Shown one piece after another: positions 1 to 7,755 of a DNA stretch of 55,030 nt. Below the pieces are notes generated by a model that had not been told where the DNA came from, did no database searches, and saw only the letters and a list, made by a program, of their open reading frames with translations. The stretch is from an uncultured Bacilli bacterium. GTDB lineage: Bacteria; Bacillota_I; Bacilli_A; RF39; UBA660. Positions within the stretch are counted from its first letter, which is position 1. The number at the start of each line of letters is the position of its first letter. A program made the translations under genes and the position numbers. The stretch covers positions 1 through 55,030 of the forward strand of contig CALVVR010000004.1 in assembly GCA_944363915.1 (NCBI GenBank), given 5' to 3'.

Positions 1-7
1 ACATCAT

Positions 8-25
8 CCTCCTAGATTAATTATA
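8..25 (-). promoter_or_regulatory. Extended -10 promoter and RBS for a gene starting beyond the left edge
   Basis: On the minus strand TGGTATAAT (TATAAT at 20-25 with an upstream TG) is followed by AGGAGG at 8-13. No clear -35 is present. The gene it serves would begin at or just outside position 1, so it cannot be described. Confidence 0.45.
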
Positions 26-86
26 CCAAATTTTGTATTTTTTAACTTATCTAGTCTTTATTATAAGAGTCTTTCTTATTTATAAT

Positions 87-1739
87 TTATTGCAACTCAT
101 ATGGTTGCTCAGCAGTACCTTCACCTCCAGTAAATGTTAAGGCTGAAGATCCTGACTTTAAATAAATAACGGGACGAACGCCGTATGTATTAGTTGGAGG
201 GTTACTAAGACCACCACCATTGATGTTGACAATGAAAACGTAAGACGAACTAAATCTATTCATTGTCCAATAAACGCCTGATGCTGCATAATTTTCAATT
301 GCATTTATATCAACAAATGTTTTGGTACTTGATTTCCCTAAATCAATATCATTACCGCTAAACATTTCTCCTACTGTTGGTAATCCAATACTAGCTGATA
401 AACTTTCATCTCGAATATCAGTATAATTTACATCAAATGAATAATCTCCTATGTAAAATGTCTTATTTGCTGTATAACGGTAATCACTTGATATATTATT
501 GACAAACGTATTTAGTGATGTATATATTGTATGACTTAAAGTAATTGTCGTGGTAGTGCCATATTGACTTGTCGTTGGAAGTAATCCATTTAATACTACT
601 TTAATGCTATCATTATCTTTGCTTACTACTCTAAAGGTACATTTTTTATCATCACCACATGCACCATCGTTTCCACTATATGGTAGATTAATATATTCTC
701 CTACTTGAATATCAGCAGTATTTATAGCCTTGTCTTCTACTTTGTAATTTGAAGTAAGAGTACCATTTCCTTCGCTAATAGTTAAATCGGAAATTTTAAT
801 AACTGCACGTACTCCTAATACACTCGTAAAAAAGTCGTTACTCAAGTAACCCAAGTCAGTGACAACACGAAAATCAGACAAATCATATCTATTTCCTAAC
901 CAAAAATAGTCTTTAATATCTAAATATGAATCAACTCCACCAGCTCTTGTATATTGTTCTACATCTAATAATCCGACCTTCCCAGTTGTTGTTATTTCAT
1001 CAACATCTGTATATATTCCAACATTAAATATATTATTTACGATATTATTTTGAATACTACTATCTAAACTATTATAAAAATAATCGTTTAACCAGTCGTT
1101 TATATAACTATTTTCATATTCTTCTTGTGTATCCCAAACAACGCTTGTCGGTTGAATTGTCGTTAATGGTTGTTGTGATACTAATAACAATGTATCATTA
1201 CTAGTATCTATTTCTAATACTCGCCAGTGATGACCACCGTACCATAAAAAATTATTACTTACTTGCTCATTAGTTCCTGTATAATAATAAATATTACTAT
1301 TTGTTTCATCTTGGACTAATCCGGTTGTACTATCAGGATTATATTGTTCTAACAAAATTTCAATTAAATTTTTAAGACTAATTAACTCATAACTAAAAGT
1401 ATTATCTTCATTTCTCGTTACTTTGACAACATCTTTATTATTAAATGTTTGATCATTATTAGGATTTAATGTATCAACATCAATATATTGTTCATTAATT
1501 AAATCTAAAACATAAATATATTCAACCGCTCCAACACTATCAAGTGTACTATAATCATCATAATTTGTTAATAAATAATCTTCAGCTGCCATATATATAT
1601 TATTTAACGAATCTTTCTTTTTATTCTCTTCGCTTATCCTTATAGTATTATTAATTGCGGGAACAGCAACTAATAACATTAAAGATAAAATAACTATGAC
1701 AGCAATCAACTCAATCATTGTGAAGCCGTTTTTTCTCAT
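87..1739 (-). CDS. Type IV pilin-like protein with large DUF6273-like ectodomain
   Basis: A 550-residue protein beginning with a class III (prepilin) signal: MRKNG, then FTMIELIAVIVIL, with the Gly-Phe cleavage site and Glu at +5 of the mature protein, followed by one hydrophobic helix. The rest is an extracellular region rich in Asn, Thr and Ser. Two segments end alike (GVRAVIKIS...GNGTLTSNYKVE near residues 305-335 and GVRPVIYLKSG...GEGTAEQPYELQ at the C-terminus), which suggests two DUF6273-like modules; that family name comes from memory. Known pilins are usually 100-200 residues, so this is unusually long. No pilus assembly ATPase, membrane platform or prepilin peptidase gene is in the window. 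Its own promoter lies directly upstream. A surface-displayed minor pilin or adhesin is inferred. Confidence 0.75.
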   Translation of the reverse strand: MRKNGFTMIELIAVIVILSLMLLVAVPAINNTIRISEENKKKDSLNNIYMAAEDYLLTNYDDYSTLDSVGAVEYIYVLDLINEQYIDVDTLNPNNDQTFNNKDVVKVTRNEDNTFSYELISLKNLIEILLEQYNPDSTTGLVQDETNSNIYYYTGTNEQVSNNFLWYGGHHWRVLEIDTSNDTLLLVSQQPLTTIQPTSVVWDTQEEYENSYINDWLNDYFYNSLDSSIQNNIVNNIFNVGIYTDVDEITTTGKVGLLDVEQYTRAGGVDSYLDIKDYFWLGNRYDLSDFRVVTDLGYLSNDFFTSVLGVRAVIKISDLTISEGNGTLTSNYKVEDKAINTADIQVGEYINLPYSGNDGACGDDKKCTFRVVSKDNDSIKVVLNGLLPTTSQYGTTTTITLSHTIYTSLNTFVNNISSDYRYTANKTFYIGDYSFDVNYTDIRDESLSASIGLPTVGEMFSGNDIDLGKSSTKTFVDINAIENYAASGVYWTMNRFSSSYVFIVNINGGGLSNPPTNTYGVRPVIYLKSGSSALTFTGGEGTAEQPYELQ

Positions 1740-1754
1740 ATTATCACCATATTA

Positions 1755-1783
1755 ATTATAAAACATTTTTAAAATTTAATCAA
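1755..1783 (-). promoter_or_regulatory. Promoter of the pilin-like gene
   Basis: Minus-strand TTGATT (1778-1783), 17-base spacer, TATAAT (1755-1760), followed by the RBS GGTGATAAT directly before the ATG at 1739. A sigma-A-type promoter. Confidence 0.7.
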
Positions 1784-1807
1784 CATTCTTACAAAATTGT
1801 AATTAAT

Positions 1808-1836
1808 AAAAAAAGCCAAAAATTATTTTTGACTTA
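1808..1836 (-). terminator. Terminator of gap
   Basis: Minus-strand stem GTCAAAAAT/ATTTTTGGC (1815-1833, one G-U pair) followed by seven T. It overlaps the gap stop codon. Confidence 0.75.
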
Positions 1837-2833
1837 ATTCATATAGATATTTAGCTGTTCTAACCATTTGATTAGAATAACCCATTTCATTATCATACCA
1901 AGCTACTACTTTGACTAATTGTTTACCATCAACTTCTAAAACATCCGTTAGCAAACCATCAACTAAAGCACCACAAGATGAACCAATAATATCACTAGAA
2001 ACAACTGGATCAAAAGTGAATTTCAAAGTTTCATTACAACTATTCATTAAAGCAGTATTAATTTCTTCAACAGTAACATTACGATTTAATTCTAAAGTTA
2101 AATCTACTACTGAACCAGTAGGAGTTGGCACTCTTAATGCGCTACCATCTAATCTTCCTTTTAAAGCAGGAATTACTAATCCCAAGGCGCTGGCTGCCCC
2201 TGTACTAGATGGAATAATATTCATAGCTCCAGCTCTACCACGACGAGCTTTTATCCCCTTTTTATGAGCAACATCTAAGATAACTTGGTCATTAGTATAA
2301 GCATGAACAGTTGTCATATAACCTTTTACAATACCAAATTTATCGTTGATTACCTTAGCTACTGGCGCTAAACAGTTAGTAGTACAAGAAGCTGCGGAAA
2401 TAATTTGTTCAGTTCCATCTAAAGTTTCATGATTAACATTATAAACTATTGTTTTCATATCACCCTTACCTGGCGCGGAAATAATAACTCTTTTAGCTCC
2501 TGCTTCAATATGTTTATAAGCATCTTCATATTTTACAAATTTACCTGTACATTCAAATACTTGATCAATTCCTAATTCACCCCAAGGTAAATTAGCAGGA
2601 TCCATTTCTTTAAATATTTTAATTTTTCTGCCATCAACAATAATGTTGTTTTCATCAAAACTAATCTCATCAACTTTGTAATTACGATGATTAGTATCAT
2701 ACTTTAACAAATATGCAATTTGTTCAGCATCTGTTAAATCATTAATCGCAACCACTTCAATATTAGGATCATCTTCCATAATTCTAAAAACTAATCTTCC
2801 AATTCTTCCAAATCCATTAATTGCTACTTTCAT
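1823..2833 (-). CDS. gap: Glyceraldehyde-3-phosphate dehydrogenase
   Basis: Oxidises glyceraldehyde-3-phosphate to 1,3-bisphosphoglycerate with NAD(P) in glycolysis. The N-terminal Rossmann motif NGFGRIGRL (residues 6-14) and the active-site motif ASCTTNC with catalytic Cys150 are intact, and 336 residues is the normal length. The start has an AAAGGA RBS. It lies 17 bases downstream of the TGS/uridine kinase-like gene on the same strand, so the two are probably co-transcribed, and it ends in its own hairpin terminator. The usual glycolytic partners pgk, tpi and eno are not adjacent, though fba is elsewhere in this window. Confidence 0.97.
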   Translation of the reverse strand: MKVAINGFGRIGRLVFRIMEDDPNIEVVAINDLTDAEQIAYLLKYDTNHRNYKVDEISFDENNIIVDGRKIKIFKEMDPANLPWGELGIDQVFECTGKFVKYEDAYKHIEAGAKRVIISAPGKGDMKTIVYNVNHETLDGTEQIISAASCTTNCLAPVAKVINDKFGIVKGYMTTVHAYTNDQVILDVAHKKGIKARRGRAGAMNIIPSSTGAASALGLVIPALKGRLDGSALRVPTPTGSVVDLTLELNRNVTVEEINTALMNSCNETLKFTFDPVVSSDIIGSSCGALVDGLLTDVLEVDGKQLVKVVAWYDNEMGYSNQMVRTAKYLYELSQK

Positions 2834-2850
2834 AAAATCATTCCTTTCTT

Positions 2851-4512
2851 TTAATGGAAGCTACTTCCACCAATAAACTCTCTTAAAACTGATGCTTTCG
2901 GAACATCATCTGAAGGTATTGGTAAGAAGTTTCTTAAAAAATTAATCAATCTAATTGCTTCTGGATATACTTCATCATCTTCATTAACCGAAAACAATAA
3001 AGGTTCAGCATAAATTTTTAAAACACCAAGTTCATATATCAATGCCGAATTAATTATCACATCAGCTTCATTTTGATAAGGAAAAACATATTTTTCTTCA
3101 CCTTCTAATATATTTTTCCAAATTCTTAATGTATCGGCAGCACTTCTTCCTCGATACATATTATCACGAATAATTCGTCTTAATCTTCTTGTATCAGATG
3201 TATGAATACGGTTATGGTTATCAATATTTAATTGAGTTAGTGGACTGATATAAATTTTAAACTTATTTGTATCATCAATTGCCATTGTTAATTCTGGATT
3301 TAAAGCATGCAACCCTTCAATAATAATAATGTCATTTTCTCCTAACTGTAAAGTTTTTCCTTTATATTCTCTTTCACCAATTATAAAATTAAATTCAGGT
3401 AAAGATACTTTCTCACCATCTAACAGTTTAAGTAAATGTTTATTAAATAAAGTAGTATCAACTGCTTTAATCGTTTCAAAGTCATACTCACCATTCGGCT
3501 TTTTTGGAGTATCAACACGATTAAGAAAATAATCATCAATAGAAATACTATGAGTTTTAAATCCTCTAGCTTTTAGATAAACAGCTAACTTTCGAGCAGT
3601 TGTTGTTTTACCACTTGATGAAGGTCCTGCTAACAAAACTATTTTTACTTTGCCCATTCTATTATGAATCATATCAGCCACTTTAGCTAATTGACTATTA
3701 TAATTTGCTTCAGCCAATTGAATAACATCATTATATTCACCAATTGAAATAATTTTATTCAAATCAGCAACATTTGAAATACCAACAGTCCTTCCCATAT
3801 TAGTATAATCTAAAAACGCATCAAATATAAGTTTATGATGAGAATAATCTTCAGTATCTTTTGGATGATATATTGAAGGATAACTTAAAACAAAACCATT
3901 ATCTTTAATATAAGTTAATTTAAATTCATCCAAAACTCCAGTACTATAAGGCATCTCACTAAAAAAATAATCATAATATTCATCTAATCTATATAAATTA
4001 ATATAAGTATTGCTGATATATTTATATACTTCAACTTTATCATATTGTTTCTTCTTTTTAAAATATTGCATTGCATCTTTCCTTGAAACACTTAACTTAA
4101 CAAAATTATAATCTTGTTTAACGATCTCTTTCATTTTGTTTTCGATCTGTTTGATTATATCTTTATTAATTTCACGATTAACCATCTCACAATAAACGCC
4201 TTTATCAATAGAATGCTGTATAATGACTTCAGCATCATTTCCTAAAACCTTTTTAATAGCAACAATAAGTAAAAAATGAACACCGTGTGAATAGACAGTA
4301 TGTCCCAATGTTGAACTACGGTCATAAAAATCGATTTGACACTTCTTAGTTAATCTATAAGATAATTCTTCAATAACATTATCTACTTTAGCCACTAAAA
4401 TAGGAAAATCATATTCATTTTGAAAACTATTGGCTATTTCTAATAAAGTTGTATTTTCTGGATATTCTCTAATAACTTTATTTTTGTATTCAACTTTTAT
4501 CATCTTCTCCAT
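2851..4512 (-). CDS. TGS-domain nucleoside (uridine) kinase
   Basis: A fusion known in Bacillota: an N-terminal TGS domain (about residues 4-65), a tRNA-synthetase-editing-like segment (around GHTVYSHGVHFLL and HSIDKGVYCEM), and a C-terminal P-loop phosphoribulokinase/uridine kinase domain with Walker A AGPSSSGKTTT (about residues 295-305). It is predicted to phosphorylate a nucleoside, probably uridine or cytidine; the substrate is inferred. The start at 4512 (MEKMIKVEY) is chosen because AAAGG lies 9 bases upstream; the ATG at 4521 is too close to it. The promoter ATGACA-17-TATAAT lies upstream, divergent from clpP. Length 553 residues matches the family. Confidence 0.85.
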   Translation of the reverse strand: MEKMIKVEYKNKVIREYPENTTLLEIANSFQNEYDFPILVAKVDNVIEELSYRLTKKCQIDFYDRSSTLGHTVYSHGVHFLLIVAIKKVLGNDAEVIIQHSIDKGVYCEMVNREINKDIIKQIENKMKEIVKQDYNFVKLSVSRKDAMQYFKKKKQYDKVEVYKYISNTYINLYRLDEYYDYFFSEMPYSTGVLDEFKLTYIKDNGFVLSYPSIYHPKDTEDYSHHKLIFDAFLDYTNMGRTVGISNVADLNKIISIGEYNDVIQLAEANYNSQLAKVADMIHNRMGKVKIVLLAGPSSSGKTTTARKLAVYLKARGFKTHSISIDDYFLNRVDTPKKPNGEYDFETIKAVDTTLFNKHLLKLLDGEKVSLPEFNFIIGEREYKGKTLQLGENDIIIIEGLHALNPELTMAIDDTNKFKIYISPLTQLNIDNHNRIHTSDTRRLRRIIRDNMYRGRSAADTLRIWKNILEGEEKYVFPYQNEADVIINSALIYELGVLKIYAEPLLFSVNEDDEVYPEAIRLINFLRNFLPIPSDDVPKASVLREFIGGSSFH

Positions 4513-4538
4513 TTTTATCATTCCTTTATTCTTTAATA

Positions 4539-4567
4539 ATTATATCAAAAAAAAAATATTTTGTCAT
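4539..4567 (-). promoter_or_regulatory. Promoter of the TGS kinase-gap operon
   Basis: Minus-strand ATGACA (4562-4567), 17-base spacer, TATAAT (4539-4544). Confidence 0.6.
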
Positions 4568-4626
4568 TTTTTTTAATGAATAATTTACTTAATTATTACC
4601 TATTATATTAAATAGGAGATGATTTT

Positions 4627-5193
4627 ATGCTTATACCAACCATTATTGAAAAAACAAACAATAGTGAAAGAGCTTATGATATTTATTCAAGATTATTAAA
4701 AGATCGTATTATTATTTTAACTGGCGAAATAGATGATAACAGTGCGAATATCGTAGTAGCCCAGCTATTATATCTCGATAGCATCAATCATGATGATATT
4801 AGTTTATACATAAATAGCCCAGGCGGTAGCATTACCTCTGGGATGGCTATTTACGATACGATGAATTTTATTAAAAGTGAAGTTTCCACTATTTGTATAG
4901 GTATGGCAGCATCGATGGGAGCATTTTTATTATCGAGTGGGCAAAAGGGAAAACGTTACTGCTTACCTAATAGTGAAGTTATGATCCATCAACCTTTAGG
5001 AGGAGCTAGTGGGCAAGCAACAGAAATTAAAATAGCAGCAGAACATATTTTAAAAATCAAAGAAAAATTAAATAAAATTTTAGCTTCCAACACTAATAAA
5101 GATATCCATACAATCGAATTAGATACCGAAAGAGATAACTATCTATCAGCTCAAGAAGCTCTTGATTATGGACTTATTGATCAAATATTATAG
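4627..5193 (+). CDS. clpP: ATP-dependent Clp protease proteolytic subunit ClpP
   Basis: A serine peptidase that forms a tetradecameric barrel and degrades proteins unfolded by Clp ATPases in the cytoplasm. The catalytic triad is visible: Ser96 in GMAASMG, His121 in MIHQP, Asp170 in TERD. Length 188 is typical and the N-terminus ([12 protein letters not shown]) matches the family processing site region. The RBS is AGGAGATGATTTT. I found no CtsR heptad repeats upstream. The ClpB in this window lacks the ClpP-binding loop role, so the partner ATPase (ClpX or ClpC) must be encoded elsewhere. Monocistronic, ending in a palindromic terminator shared with the convergent SASP gene. Confidence 0.98.
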   Translation: MLIPTIIEKTNNSERAYDIYSRLLKDRIIILTGEIDDNSANIVVAQLLYLDSINHDDISLYINSPGGSITSGMAIYDTMNFIKSEVSTICIGMAASMGAFLLSSGQKGKRYCLPNSEVMIHQPLGGASGQATEIKIAAEHILKIKEKLNKILASNTNKDIHTIELDTERDNYLSAQEALDYGLIDQIL

Positions 5194-5216
5194 AGAAGAA
5201 TATTCTTCTCTATTTT
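5191..5216. terminator. Bidirectional terminator between clpP and SASP gene
   Basis: A perfect 20-base palindrome AGAGAAGAATATTCTTCTCT at 5192-5211, with T/A runs outside. It holds the clpP stop codon and abuts the SASP stop. Confidence 0.8.
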
Positions 5217-5404
5217 GATGTGCTTTGATAATATTTTTCGCCTAATTCGACTAATCTTTTAGTCATTTCGCCACCAACTGTTCCATTTAAGCGGGAAGTT
5301 TGTTCAGCTCCTAAAGTAATACCTAATTCACGAGCAATCTCGTATTTTAAATTTTCTAAAGCCTGTTTAGAACCAGGAACTACTAATTTATTTGTCGATT
5401 TCAT
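5210..5404 (-). CDS. Alpha/beta-type small acid-soluble spore protein
   Basis: A 64-residue spore DNA-binding protein that coats and protects forespore DNA. The family signatures are present: NKLVVPGSKQALENLKYEIA near the N-terminus (with the E-I-A region cut by the germination protease GPR), LGITLGAEQTSRLNG and the GGEMTKRLVELGE block. The RBS is AAAGGTGGTGAT. Upstream the minus strand shows CATAATA, which resembles a sigma-G -10 element, but the -35 is unclear. It is a paralogue of the neighbouring SASP gene, so the pair arose by tandem duplication. Confidence 0.95.
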   Translation of the reverse strand: MKSTNKLVVPGSKQALENLKYEIARELGITLGAEQTSRLNGTVGGEMTKRLVELGEKYYQSTSK

Positions 5405-5460
5405 ATAATCACCACCTTTACATTATTATTATGGATTAAATTTAATAATAGATGTGTGGT

Positions 5461-5491
5461 AAAAAAAAGTAGATAGCAAATTTGCTATCTA
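5461..5491. terminator. Terminator of the second SASP gene
   Basis: Perfect stem TAGATAGCAAATTTGCTATCTA (5470-5491; 22 bases, self-complementary halves) followed on the minus strand by eight T (5461-5468). Confidence 0.85.
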
Positions 5492-5497
5492 TTTTAA

Positions 5498-5698
5498 TTA
5501 TTTAGCTTGGTAACCACCTAAGTTTTGTTGTCCCATTTGAACTAATCTCTTAGTGATTTCTCCACCTACTGAACCATTAGCACGACTTGTAGCATCTGGT
5601 CCTAAATTAACACCAAATTCACTAGCTATTTCATATTTCATTTTATCGATAGCTTGTTTTGCACCTGGTACTACTAATTTATTTGTAGATTTATTCAT
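5498..5698 (-). CDS. Alpha/beta-type small acid-soluble spore protein
   Basis: A 66-residue paralogue of the adjacent [42 protein letters not shown] and KRLVQMGQQ. Same expected role in forespore DNA protection and UV resistance. The RBS AGGAGGTGAG is strong. Its upstream region carries two palindromes (CACTTATA/TATAAGTG at 5717-5724 and 5747-5754, enclosing TTGTGCACAA), which may be regulatory. It has its own terminator, so the two SASP genes are separate transcripts despite being adjacent. Confidence 0.95.
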   Translation of the reverse strand: MNKSTNKLVVPGAKQAIDKMKYEIASEFGVNLGPDATSRANGSVGGEITKRLVQMGQQNLGGYQAK

Positions 5699-5766
5699 AC
5701 ATTCTCACCTCCTGTACACTTATAGCTTGTGCACAAAAGATTAAAATATAAGTGGTAAAAAATGGT

Positions 5767-6915
5767 TTATAACAAGTCTTCGTAACTGTTATTAAAATTA
5801 GTTATTATTTCAATATTATCAATACATTCTTTAATTAAATCTTCATAATTAAATTGTTCATATTCCAAACATTTATCTAATTTAGGATTAATTACTGGAT
5901 GTTTTGGAACAAAAATCGTACAACAATCTTCAAATGGTAAAATACTCGTTTCATATGTTTCAATTTTTTTAGCGATGTCAATAATTTCTAATTTATCTAA
6001 ACATGCTACTGGTCTAATTATCGGAAAATTGGTTACACTATTAATAACATTAATACTAGTTAAAGTTTGACTAGCAACTTGGCCAATACTTTCACCATTG
6101 ATAACTACTTTATATTTTTTATCAATACTAGTAGCAATCCGATACATCATTCTTCTTAATATAGTAATATTATATTCACTAGGTACTTTTTTATATATTT
6201 CTTCTTGTAATTTAGTGAAAGGTACTACTAATAATCTAATATTGCCGGAATATTCATTTAAAATACCAGCTAATTTAATAACTTTATTTTTAGCTTCCAA
6301 ACTAGTATGAGGAGGAGAATCAAAATATAAACAATCAATATCAATTCCTCTTTTTAAAGCTAAATAGCCGGCAACAGGCGAGTCAATACCTCCCGATAAC
6401 ATTAATATTCCTTTTCCTTGAATACCAACCGGATATCCACCACTACCTTTAATTTCATTTAAATAAATATAAGTTTCTTCTCTTATTTCAATATGAATAA
6501 TAATGTCAGGATTATGAACATCAACCTTGCAATCAAAGTTTTTTAAAACTAAAGAACCGATTATGTTATTATAATCCATTGATTTAATTTCAAATTTTTT
6601 ATTAGCTCTTTTAGTTTCTACTTTAAAAGTTTTAAATTTAATGTCTTTCAAAACGTCTAAAACGCCATTTTTGATATCTTCACTATTAGTATTGACTTGA
6701 TAAGCAATTACTATTCCTTGTAAGCCAAAAACTTTTTGTAATTTTTTACTAACAATATCAATATTTTCCGTTAAAATATACATGCGATCTCTTTTTTTAA
6801 TTATTTTTGCATCGGTTACTTTTTTTATATTTTCATTTAATTTATTAATAAATTGGTTTCGATTTCCTTTTTTTGTAGTCAATTCACCATATTTAATTAA
6901 TATTAATTTTTGCAT
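5767..6915 (-). CDS. thiI: tRNA 4-thiouridine synthase ThiI
   Basis: Adenylates and thiolates U8 of tRNA. An N-terminal ferredoxin-like/THUMP region (about residues 1-165) precedes the PP-loop motif SGGIDS (174-179). The motif DCCTIFVPKHP near residue 333 holds the conserved cysteine pair region. At 382 residues it ends after the adenylation domain and lacks the C-terminal rhodanese domain of the E. coli form, as is usual in Bacillota, so a separate sulfur donor (NifS/IscS-type) is expected; none is adjacent. RBS GGTGAT; promoter TTGCTT-17-TATAAT. Confidence 0.95.
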   Translation of the reverse strand: MQKLILIKYGELTTKKGNRNQFINKLNENIKKVTDAKIIKKRDRMYILTENIDIVSKKLQKVFGLQGIVIAYQVNTNSEDIKNGVLDVLKDIKFKTFKVETKRANKKFEIKSMDYNNIIGSLVLKNFDCKVDVHNPDIIIHIEIREETYIYLNEIKGSGGYPVGIQGKGILMLSGGIDSPVAGYLALKRGIDIDCLYFDSPPHTSLEAKNKVIKLAGILNEYSGNIRLLVVPFTKLQEEIYKKVPSEYNITILRRMMYRIATSIDKKYKVVINGESIGQVASQTLTSINVINSVTNFPIIRPVACLDKLEIIDIAKKIETYETSILPFEDCCTIFVPKHPVINPKLDKCLEYEQFNYEDLIKECIDNIEIITNFNNSYEDLL

Positions 6916-6934
6916 AATTTATCACCTTTTTAAA

Positions 6935-6963
6935 ATTATATATTATTATATGTTTTAAAGCAA
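6935..6963 (-). promoter_or_regulatory. Promoter of thiI
   Basis: Minus-strand TTGCTT (6958-6963), 17-base spacer, TATAAT (6935-6940). Confidence 0.7.
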
Positions 6964-6964
6964 G

Positions 6965-6987
6965 AAAAAAAGATAAAAATTATCTTT
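6965..6987 (-). terminator. Terminator of the 208-residue hypothetical
   Basis: Stem AAAGATAA/TTATCTTT (6969-6976, 980-987 of 6 kb) with a T-run on the minus strand. The stop codon at 6980 lies within it. Confidence 0.75.
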
Positions 6988-7606
6988 TAGTTGGTGTAGA
7001 TTTATAGTTTAAAACATATATTTTATTTTTATTTAAAATACTATCTTCAACAACTTCACAATTGTTATTAGTCATATCTCTTAACACTGTCTTTAATTTT
7101 TTATAATAACTAATTACTCTTTTAGTATATAGTGAATCTCTATCTCCATAATATCCAATCGTAAAAGAACCATTAGCACAGCTTCTAGCTAAATAAATTA
7201 ACTCATTTGCATACATTCCATCAATAATTAGATGCCCATTTATTGCACTTAAACTTGGTTTAGTACAATAAGAATCTCCAACGGTTTCAATGATTTTTTC
7301 GTTTTTTCCAAACAAATATAAACCATTGATACAACTAATATTACTATCTTCTGTTACTTCGATCATTTTATCATCATCGGCTAAATAGCCTTGCTCTTTT
7401 ATATACGATCCAAATATAGTTTTTCTAACTTTTAATGTTTTTAACCAATATTCAAAATCTGATTCATCAAACATCATTTTTTCTCGTATCAATAAATCAA
7501 ACATCATATCTTGATATTTTTTTTCTCCTATTGATATTATTTTTTCTTCTTTTCCTTCTTCATAAGCTTTTTCTAGTAAATACCGCTTAATTAAATTTTC
7601 AGTCAT
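6980..7606 (-). CDS. Conserved hypothetical protein
   Basis: I do not recognise this 208-residue soluble protein. The N-terminal half is charged and helical (AYEEGKEEKIISIGEKKYQ); the C-terminal half has small Gly/Ser-rich stretches (ARSCANGSFTIGYYGDRDS) followed by a basic tail (ending STPTKR). No membrane segment or catalytic motif is seen. The start at 7606 is preferred over upstream starts because GGAGA lies 6 bases before this ATG. It has its own strong promoter (TTGACA-17-TAAAAT) and terminator, so it is a single-gene unit between thiI and ezrA. Confidence 0.75.
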   Translation of the reverse strand: MTENLIKRYLLEKAYEEGKEEKIISIGEKKYQDMMFDLLIREKMMFDESDFEYWLKTLKVRKTIFGSYIKEQGYLADDDKMIEVTEDSNISCINGLYLFGKNEKIIETVGDSYCTKPSLSAINGHLIIDGMYANELIYLARSCANGSFTIGYYGDRDSLYTKRVISYYKKLKTVLRDMTNNNCEVVEDSILNKNKIYVLNYKSTPTKR

Positions 7607-7652
7607 TCTTGTTCTCCATTCCATAAATATTATATAACACAACAAGTTTGTA

Positions 7653-7681
7653 ATTTTATCACACAATTAAACATATGTCAA
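7653..7681 (-). promoter_or_regulatory. Promoter of the 208-residue hypothetical
   Basis: Minus-strand TTGACA (7676-7681), 17-base spacer, TAAAAT (7653-7658). Confidence 0.7.
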
Positions 7682-7706
7682 ATAAAAAAATAAATGCAAT
7701 TAACAC

Positions 7707-7741
7707 AAAAAAAAGTAGCATTATCTAAAAAGACATGCTAC
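7707..7741 (-). terminator. Terminator of ezrA
   Basis: Stem GTAGCAT/ATGCTAC (7715-7741) followed by eight T on the minus strand. Confidence 0.9.
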
Positions 7742-7755
7742 AAAATAAACTAATT

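Noticed and set aside
1911-2267. 118-residue plus-strand ORF inside gap
   Set aside because: A shadow of gap; Ser/Pro-rich translation without domain or RBS.
4522-4626. CtsR heptad repeats before clpP
   Set aside because: No GGTCAAA-type tandem repeats were found; only AT-rich sequence with one TTGTCA.
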